Origin: Planctomycetota bacterium
GTDB taxonomy: Bacteria > Planctomycetota > Planctomycetia > Pirellulales > Thermoguttaceae
Length of the DNA: 11,383 nt
Direction: 5' to 3'
NCBI GenBank assembly: GCA_015661985.1
Contig: DQVB01000432.1
Coordinates: forward strand, 1 to 11,383
Below, piece by piece: positions 6,574 through 11,383 of the stretch. Both the position numbers and the translations under genes were made by a program. Numbering within the stretch: the stretch's first letter is position 1; each line of letters starts with the position of its first letter. The notes beneath the pieces were generated by a model. It saw only the letters and a program-made list of their open reading frames with translations. It did no database searches and was not told the DNA's origin.

Positions 6574-7698
6574 ATGAAACAATGCTCATACGGGACGACG
6601 CGGTATTTCGTTTTCGCGCTGATCGCACTGTCGGCTGCGATCGGGATCAATGGCTCGGGCGTGCGCGGGGCCGACGACCTGATGGCCGAACTGCGGTCGT
6701 ACCCGTACCGGATCGTTTACGAAACCTATCGCGAGGGCAATTGGGAGCTGTTCAGCATCAAGGCCGATGGCTCCGAACCGATCAACTTGACCCGCACCCC
6801 TGATGTGCACGAACTCTATCCCCATGGTTCCCCAGACGGTACCCGGATCGTGTTCGTGGTGGACGAGACCGCCGGCGGTGAGAAGATCCGCAATGTGTAC
6901 TTGATGAACATGGACGGGTCGGACAGGCAACGGGTGGCCACCAACGCACGCCAGCCCTGCTGGGACGGCCGCGGGGAGGTGATCGCCTATCTTCGCGGCG
7001 AGTCGGATCGTTTCCGTTATACGGACTATGCGACGCGAGGGTTGTTCTTCTACGATCTGCGGACCGGCGAGCACCGGGCCCATCCCAACGTCGAGCTCCG
7101 TCATCTGTACAGTACCTGCTGGTCGCCCGATGGACGCTGGCTGGTGGCCACCGTCCACGCGGGGATGGGCTATCGGCACGCCATCGTGGCCATCGAGGCC
7201 GAGGGGCAGCGTGTGGTGAACCTCCAGATCCCCGGCTGCCGCCCGGACATCAGTCCGGATGGGCGTCGCGTGGCCTGGGGCGCAAGCGACTGGGTGCTTT
7301 GCGTGGGCGATTTGGCCTTCACCGACGGCACGCCCCGAGTTGTCAATGTGCGAGATGTGGTTCGCAGCGAAAAGCCGATGGAGGTCTACCACGTCGACTG
7401 GTCGCCCGACGGCAAGTACTTGGCCTTCAGCCGCGGCCCGGCGGGCAAACGGATGGGAAGGATTCCGGAGATCGTCGGTGTGCCGGCCACCGGTTGGAAT
7501 ATCTGCGTGGCCGACGCCGCCGCGACGAACCGCTGGGTCCCATTGACCACCGACGGTAACTGCAATAAGGAGCCGGATTGGATGCCCGTTGCGGGTTCGT
7601 CACCCGTCACTGCTCCCGGCCGGCCTTCTCGATCGCCCGGAACGCCTGGGCGATCTCCGGCAGGATCCGAACCGGCTGGCCACTGGCATAGTCGATGA
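6574..7698 (+). CDS. Exported PD40/TolB-like beta-propeller protein
   Basis: 374 aa. An N-terminal hydrophobic segment (YFVFALIALSAAIGINGSGV, 11-30) ending near RGADD fits a signal peptide. The body is made of TolB-type PD40 blades, each ending in the SPDG turn: 86-89, 184-187, 227-230 and 277-280. The first blade is the classic NWELFSIKADGSEPINLT form. Such propellers bind proteins or polysaccharides at the envelope; no catalytic residues are evident. The start is ATG 6574 with GGGAGA at 6563-6568. It lies 40 nt after the GIY-YIG gene and may share its transcript. The recognisable propeller ends around NKEPDW (331-336). The last 35 or so residues are a Pro/Ser/Arg/Gly-rich tail encoded largely by the antisense of the convergent thioesterase gene, and probably result from loss of an earlier stop. 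Confidence 0.85.
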   Translation: MKQCSYGTTRYFVFALIALSAAIGINGSGVRGADDLMAELRSYPYRIVYETYREGNWELFSIKADGSEPINLTRTPDVHELYPHGSPDGTRIVFVVDETAGGEKIRNVYLMNMDGSDRQRVATNARQPCWDGRGEVIAYLRGESDRFRYTDYATRGLFFYDLRTGEHRAHPNVELRHLYSTCWSPDGRWLVATVHAGMGYRHAIVAIEAEGQRVVNLQIPGCRPDISPDGRRVAWGASDWVLCVGDLAFTDGTPRVVNVRDVVRSEKPMEVYHVDWSPDGKYLAFSRGPAGKRMGRIPEIVGVPATGWNICVADAAATNRWVPLTTDGNCNKEPDWMPVAGSSPVTAPGRPSRSPGTPGRSPAGSEPAGHWHSR

Positions 7699-8035
7699 AA
7701 GCCCACAGCGTCTCTGCCGTGGCCAAGACCGCTCCGTCCGACGGACGCACGATCCGATAACGCCTGAGGGAAGTGACTCTGCGCATCGTAGCAACCCAGG
7801 TCCGCACGACGATACGGTCGCCCGCCACGGCCGGCTTGTGGTAGTTGATCGTGTGGCGGCGGACCACCCAGCCCCGTCCCACTCGCTGGTACCGATCGGC
7901 GGGCCAACCCTGGGCGGCCGAATGGGCCAGGGCTGCGGCCTGCATCCACTCCACATAGGCCACGTTGTTGGCATGGCCCAAGCCGTCCAATTCCTCTTCA
8001 CCCACGGTGTGGTGATATTCCAACACGTCCGGCAT
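7607..8035 (-). CDS. Acyl-CoA thioesterase, 4HBT (YbgC/FadM-like) family
   Basis: 142 aa, the usual length for a single hot-dog-fold 4-hydroxybenzoyl-CoA thioesterase-like protein, expected in the cytoplasm as a dimer or tetramer hydrolysing acyl-CoA thioesters. The signature DGLGHANNVAYVEW (17-30) holds the likely catalytic Asp17 followed by the H-x-NN-x-x-Y motif. A second conserved stretch is RRHTINYHKPAVAGD (59-73), and LWAFIDYASGQPVRI (110-124) is the last core strand. The start is ATG at 8035 (reverse strand), with GGGGAG at 8044-8049 and an 8-nt spacer; an in-frame extension to 8071 lacks a comparable site. The last 92 bases overlap, tail to tail, the end of the PD40 gene. The gene is divergent from the CehA-like gene across a 236-bp spacer. 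The natural substrate cannot be told from sequence. Confidence 0.9.
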   Translation of the reverse strand: MPDVLEYHHTVGEEELDGLGHANNVAYVEWMQAAALAHSAAQGWPADRYQRVGRGWVVRRHTINYHKPAVAGDRIVVRTWVATMRRVTSLRRYRIVRPSDGAVLATAETLWAFIDYASGQPVRILPEIAQAFRAIEKAGREQ

Positions 8036-8085
8036 GGCCGATGCTCCCCGTTTGCACGCACCTGAGCGCAAAACCTGTGCCCGAA

Positions 8086-8099
8086 GGCCGGATCCGGCC
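8086..8099. promoter_or_regulatory. 14-bp perfect palindrome in the divergent thioesterase/CehA spacer
   Basis: GGCCGGATCCGGCC is a perfect palindrome 51 bp upstream of the thioesterase start (8035) and 173 bp upstream of the CehA-like start (8272). It could be an operator for a dimeric regulator serving either gene. It is G/C-dominated, so chance occurrence is possible. No clear -10/-35 pair was recognised in 8036-8271. Confidence 0.25.
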
Positions 8100-8271
8100 G
8101 CGGCCCAATCTGCTCCAAGCTATCAAATCACGCTGCTTCCGGCTACGGAGACGACGGTTGCTGGAAGCCGGCCAGCCGGATAAGTTGGTGACGGGCGTGG
8201 CCGATACGCTCCTTCGACCGGGGCTTGCTCGCTGGAGGCCGTCGACAGCTGTTTCGAGGAGGACAGAGGCG

Positions 8272-9888
8272 ATGCGCGGTTTGCCGTTGGCGTGGGCGGT
8301 CGTGTGTTGTTGGGCTCCAGGTTTGGTGCCGCGAGCCGAGCCGGGACAAATGACACGGCTGCGCTGTGAGGTGGTTGACGCGGCCAGCGGTGCTCCGCTG
8401 GCCGCACGCGTCTACGTGACCGACTCGGAAGGCCGTTGGCTGTTCGCTCGACCCGCCTCGCCGGAAGGCAAGGTGGTGGTCTACGACAAGCAGCGCTTCG
8501 AGCGATGTATAGAAAAACATACCACCGTGTCCGCCCACCCGTTTCTGGTCGACGTGCACCCCGGGCTTGTCACCGTGACCGTTGAACGAGGCAAGGAGTA
8601 CTTGCCGTTTCGCGGGACGGTTGAAGTGGGTACCGAGCCGGTTGAGTTGTGTGTGAAACTTCGGCGTTGGATCGACATGGCCGCCGCCGGTTGGTATTCG
8701 GGCGATACCCACGTGCACCGCACCATGGAGGAGTTGCCTCTTCTGCTGTTGGCCGAGGACCTGAACGTCGGGCTGCCGCTGACCTATTGGGTCACCAAGG
8801 CGTACACCCCGCCAGCCATGGGCGACAAGAGCGCTGCGGGGGCGGTGGAAGCAAAGCCCATTTACGTGGATGCGACCCATGTAATCTATCCGGTGAATAC
8901 AGAGTACGAGATCTTCTCGGTTGGGGGCAAGCGACACACGTTGGGTGCCGTCTTTGCCCTGGGGCATCGAAGGCCCTTCTCCCACGGGGTGCCGCCGGTC
9001 CGGCCCTTCGCCCGCGAAGCACGCCGGCAAGGTGCCCTGCTCGACCTGGACAAACATTCGTGGCCCTGGTCATTGATGCTTGTGCCCCTGATCGGTGTGG
9101 ACCTCTTCGAATTGGCCAACAACCACTGCTGGCGCACCCAGTTCGGTTTCCGCGCGTGGTCGCAGGAGACGATCCCCGCCTACATGAACCTGGAACGGGA
9201 CGAGCGTGGCCTGACCGAATGGGGCTGGATCGACTATGGGCTGCAGACGTACTACGCCCTACTGAACTGCGGGTTCCGCATGAAACCTTCGGCCGGCACG
9301 GCCTCCGGTGTCCACCCGGTGCCCCTGGGATTCGGCCGCGTCTACGTGTTCCTGCCGGACGGATTCAGCTACGAAAAGTGGATGGAAGGGTTGGGCGCCG
9401 GGCGCAGCTTTGTCACCACTGGCCCCATGCTGATGGTGAAGGTGGACGGGCAATTGCCAGGAGCGGTGGTGCGACGTCAAGCGGGCCACTGCCGGATCAC
9501 AGGGGTGGCAGCCAGCGCCCGGCCGCTGCGCCCCATCCAGATCGTCCTCAACGGTCGGGCGGTGCGCCAGCTGCAGGCTGCCAACCACCGCACCAGCCTG
9601 GGCGGCTACGAAAGCCCCATCGATGTGACCATCCCCCTGGAAACCTCCTCGTGGGTCGCCGTGCGCGTGTTCGAAGAGCGGGCCGACCAGCGCGTGCGCT
9701 TCGCCCACTCCAGCCCAGTGCACCTGGAAGTGCCGGGCAGGCCGCTGCGACCACGACCCGAACAGGTCGAGTTCTTGGCCGAAAGCGTCCGTGGCCAGCT
9801 GCGGCGCAACCGCGACGTCCTTCCGCCGGAAGCCCTCGAAGAATACGAGCTTGCCCTGGAGGCCTATCTGCAAGTGAAGCCGCATTGA
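8272..9888 (+). CDS. Exported CehA/McbA-like metallohydrolase
   Basis: 538 aa. A signal peptide is likely (MRGLPLAWAVVCCWAPGLVP, then RAEPG). Residues about 29-130 form a beta-rich domain (RLRCEVVDAASGAPLAARVY). The PHP-like catalytic part begins with WYSGDTHVHRTMEE (141-154), where D145, H147 and H149 are candidate metal ligands. DLDKHSWPW (268-276) and LFELANNHCW (278-287) follow, then CGFRMKPSAGTASGVHPVPL (333-352) and GFGRVYVFLPDG (353-364), and a beta-sandwich-like C-terminal region. The family includes carbaryl hydrolase CehA and McbA, which are metal-dependent ester/amide hydrolases; the substrate here is unknown. The ATG at 8272 is chosen because GAGGAGGA (8256-8263) lies 8 nt upstream and a signal peptide follows directly; the in-frame extension to 8041 has neither. 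The gene stands alone, divergent from the thioesterase. Confidence 0.85.
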   Translation: MRGLPLAWAVVCCWAPGLVPRAEPGQMTRLRCEVVDAASGAPLAARVYVTDSEGRWLFARPASPEGKVVVYDKQRFERCIEKHTTVSAHPFLVDVHPGLVTVTVERGKEYLPFRGTVEVGTEPVELCVKLRRWIDMAAAGWYSGDTHVHRTMEELPLLLLAEDLNVGLPLTYWVTKAYTPPAMGDKSAAGAVEAKPIYVDATHVIYPVNTEYEIFSVGGKRHTLGAVFALGHRRPFSHGVPPVRPFAREARRQGALLDLDKHSWPWSLMLVPLIGVDLFELANNHCWRTQFGFRAWSQETIPAYMNLERDERGLTEWGWIDYGLQTYYALLNCGFRMKPSAGTASGVHPVPLGFGRVYVFLPDGFSYEKWMEGLGAGRSFVTTGPMLMVKVDGQLPGAVVRRQAGHCRITGVAASARPLRPIQIVLNGRAVRQLQAANHRTSLGGYESPIDVTIPLETSSWVAVRVFEERADQRVRFAHSSPVHLEVPGRPLRPRPEQVEFLAESVRGQLRRNRDVLPPEALEEYELALEAYLQVKPH

Positions 9889-9906
9889 CAACCCTCGTGG
9901 CGTGCT

Positions 9907-9975
9907 CGCCATAGCTGGCGGGGGGTGGGAGTGTGCCTAGCTATTGGTCAAACCGTGCCCATTCAGTGGGCACGG
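9907..9975 (+). terminator. Stem-loops after the CehA-like gene (possible terminator or start of glnA leader)
   Basis: CGCCA-TAGC-TGGCG (9907-9920) starts 18 nt after the stop codon. It competes with a longer pairing of CCATAGCT (9909-9916) with AGCTA/TGG (9939-9947, one bulged T). Next comes a perfect 9-bp stem, CCGTGCCCA (9953-9961) with TGGGCACGG (9967-9975), around a 5-nt loop. There is no T-tract on the plus strand; read on the minus strand, the 9-bp stem is followed by TTTG. Termination of the CehA-like transcript is the simplest role. Confidence 0.45.
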
Positions 9976-10006
9976 CCGGCGGGCCTGGCGGCGGCCAGAG
10001 AGGGGC

Positions 10007-10162
10007 AGAGTTGTTACAAGTCTCTTTCCAGTAGGCGCTTACGTTCTCTGAAGCGCGACGCGCCCGGTTCGGTACTGGCTTTGCAACAGCCTGGGCCCCG
10101 ACGTTTCAGGCCCGGTGGCCATCGGCAGCTGGGCGGGCAACGAACCCGCCCCAGGGCTGCCG
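10007..10162 (+). promoter_or_regulatory. Structured leader upstream of glutamine synthetase
   Basis: Successive stem-loops lie in the 318-bp gap 9889-10206. AGAG (10007-10010) pairs with CTCT (10022-10025). CCAGTA (10028-10033) pairs with TACTGG (10073-10078), enclosing GCGCTT (10035-10040) with AAGCGC (10051-10056). CTGGGCC (10091-10097) pairs with GGCCCGG (10109-10115) with one wobble. A strong final hairpin has CGGCAGC-TGGGCGGG (10123-10137) pairing with CCCGCCCCA-GG-GCTGCCG (10145-10162), 15 pairs around the loop CAACGAA. It ends 32 nt before the Shine-Dalgarno. No known riboswitch was recognised, and a promoter could not be placed with confidence. Confidence 0.4.
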
Positions 10163-10206
10163 AAGCCGGTTGAGCAGCAGAAACCAGTAACAACGGAGGA
10201 GACCCT

Positions 10207-11383
10207 GTGACGCCGAAAGAAGTTTTGGCCCTGTGTCGCGAGAAAGATGTCAAGGCAGTCGACTTGCGGTTCATGGATTTCCCGGGGTTGTGGCAGCACT
10301 TCACCATCCCGGTGGGCAAGCTGGACGAGGATGTCTTCGAGGAGGGGATCGGTTTTGACGGATCCAGCATCCGCGGTTGGCAGGCGATCAACGAAAGCGA
10401 CATGCTCGTGGTGCCCCAGCCGGAGACGGCTTCGCTGGACCCCTTTGCCGAACTGACCACCCTGTCGATGATCTGCAACATCCAGGACCCTATCACGCGC
10501 GAGGACTACACCCGCGATCCCCGCAACGTGGCCCGCAAGGCGGCCAATTACCTGAAGAGCACGGGCATCGGCGACGTCTGCTACATCGGGCCGGAGGCCG
10601 AGTTCTTCATTTTCGACGACATCCGCTACGAACAGACCCCGCAGGAGGCCTTCTATCGGATTGACAGCATCGAGGGCCAGTGGAACCGGGGACGGGACGA
10701 GCAGCCGAATCTGGGCCACAAGCTGCGGCACAAGGAAGGCTATTTCCCCGTGCCACCGGCCGATCAGATGATGAACATCCGCAACGAGATGATGCAGACG
10801 ATGATCGATTGCGGTATCGATGTGGAGGCCCAGCACCACGAGGTGGCCAGCGGCGGGCAGGCGGAGATCGATCTGCGTTACGACGAAATGGTGGCCATGG
10901 CCGATAAGATGATGATGTACAAGTACATCGTCAAGAACGTGGCCTGCCGCCACAACAAGCTGGTCACCTTCATGCCCAAGCCTCTCTTTGGTGACAACGG
11001 TTCGGGCATGCACACTCACATGTCGATCTGGAAGAACGGCGAACCGCTGTTCGCCGGGGGCGGATACGCGGGCCTGAGCGAAACGGCCCTCTACGCCATC
11101 GGCGGGTTGCTCAAGCACGCGGCCTCGCTTTGCGCCTTCACCAACCCCACCACGAACAGCTACAAGCGACTGGTGCCCGGGTTCGAGGCCCCCGTCAACC
11201 TGGCCTACTCACAACGGAACCGCTCGGCGGCCATCCGGATCCCCATGTACAGCCCCAGCCCGAAGACCAAGAGGATCGAGTTCCGTTGTCCCGATCCGAG
11301 CTGCAATCCCTACTTGGGCTTCGCGGCCATGCTCATGGCGGCCATCGACGGGATCCAGAACAAGATCGATCCGGGCGAACCCC
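10207..11383 (+). CDS. glnA: Glutamine synthetase type I (GSI-beta-like), 3' end outside window
   Basis: This enzyme catalyses ATP-dependent amidation of glutamate with ammonia in the cytoplasm, as a dodecamer. The first 392 codons are present, against about 469 aa for E. coli GlnA, and the key residues fall at the same numbering: GFDGSSIRGW (49-58, with the Asp-50 equivalent at D51), EAEFF with E130 and E132, NGSGMHTHMS with N264 and H269, R321, E327, and R339 in RNRSAAIRIP. The insert around SIEGQWN and GYFPVPPADQ is typical of GSI-beta, whose members are often regulated by adenylylation of a Tyr near residue 397. That region begins just beyond the window, so regulation cannot be checked. 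The start is a GTG at 10207 with GGAGGAG at 10195-10201. The weak start codon and the structured leader suggest controlled translation or transcription. Confidence 0.97.
   Translation, partial: MTPKEVLALCREKDVKAVDLRFMDFPGLWQHFTIPVGKLDEDVFEEGIGFDGSSIRGWQAINESDMLVVPQPETASLDPFAELTTLSMICNIQDPITREDYTRDPRNVARKAANYLKSTGIGDVCYIGPEAEFFIFDDIRYEQTPQEAFYRIDSIEGQWNRGRDEQPNLGHKLRHKEGYFPVPPADQMMNIRNEMMQTMIDCGIDVEAQHHEVASGGQAEIDLRYDEMVAMADKMMMYKYIVKNVACRHNKLVTFMPKPLFGDNGSGMHTHMSIWKNGEPLFAGGGYAGLSETALYAIGGLLKHAASLCAFTNPTTNSYKRLVPGFEAPVNLAYSQRNRSAAIRIPMYSPSPKTKRIEFRCPDPSCNPYLGFAAMLMAAIDGIQNKIDPGEP

Noticed and set aside
8041..8271. In-frame N-terminal extension of the CehA-like protein
   Set aside because: It has no ribosome binding site, is Arg-rich without domain character, and would bury the signal peptide; GAGGAGGA at 8256-8263 marks ATG 8272.
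10060..10080. GGTTCGGTACTGG as a tRNA T-arm
   Set aside because: No matching acceptor, anticodon or D-arm could be assembled around it.
10076..10090. Sigma-54-like TGG-N10-GC before glutamine synthetase
   Set aside because: The spacing fits GG-N10-GC but the -12 half (CAGCC) is a poor match. It also lies within a predicted stem region, so chance is likely.
10039..11118. Minus-strand open frame opposite glutamine synthetase
   Set aside because: The plus strand encodes glutamine synthetase with all active-site motifs; the antisense frame is a compositional by-product.

Overview
The window is GC-rich chromosomal DNA, most likely from a planctomycete of the Pirellulales type. The lineage call rests on gene content: a DUF1559 pseudopilin-like protein with an H-x9-D C-terminal motif, followed by a small lipoprotein with a transthyretin-like domain; a Gfo/Idh/MocA protein with a Tat-like N-terminus; a Tat-exported hydroxypyruvate-isomerase-like TIM barrel; a CehA/McbA-type metallohydrolase; and a large planctomycete-style c-type cytochrome. 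No tRNA, rRNA, CRISPR array or insertion sequence was found.

Layout. 1-1240 (+) is the 3' part of a c-type cytochrome with two CxxCH sites. 1497-2411 (+) is a Tat-exported sugar isomerase/epimerase-like protein. 2412-2928 is a long non-coding stretch with a probable terminator, a cluster of inverted repeats, a promoter with a perfect TATAAT, and a strong hairpin plus T5 tract inside the leader of the next gene. 2929-3999 (+) is the DUF1559 protein and 4081-4545 (+) its usual lipoprotein partner. 4601-5332 (-) is a Gfo/Idh/MocA oxidoreductase whose middle has been removed in frame. 5673-6533 (+) is a GIY-YIG nuclease-domain protein with a signal-like N-terminus and an internal duplication. 6574-7698 (+) is an exported PD40/TolB-like beta-propeller protein whose 3' end overlaps, tail to tail, a 4HBT acyl-CoA thioesterase at 7607-8035 (-). 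8272-9888 (+) is an exported CehA/McbA-like metallohydrolase. 9889-10206 is a hairpin-rich leader, and 10207-11383 (+) is the first 392 codons of a GSI-beta type glutamine synthetase, cut by the window end just before the expected adenylylation-site region.

How the genes relate. The neighbourhood is mostly single genes, not one pathway. The plausible co-transcribed pairs are DUF1559 plus lipoprotein (81 nt gap) and GIY-YIG plus PD40 protein (40 nt gap). Many products appear to be exported, as is typical of planctomycetes. The points most worth following up are the hairpin/T-tract in the pseudopilin leader, the structured leader of glutamine synthetase, the in-frame gutted oxidoreductase, and the possibly exported GIY-YIG protein with a duplicated helical module.
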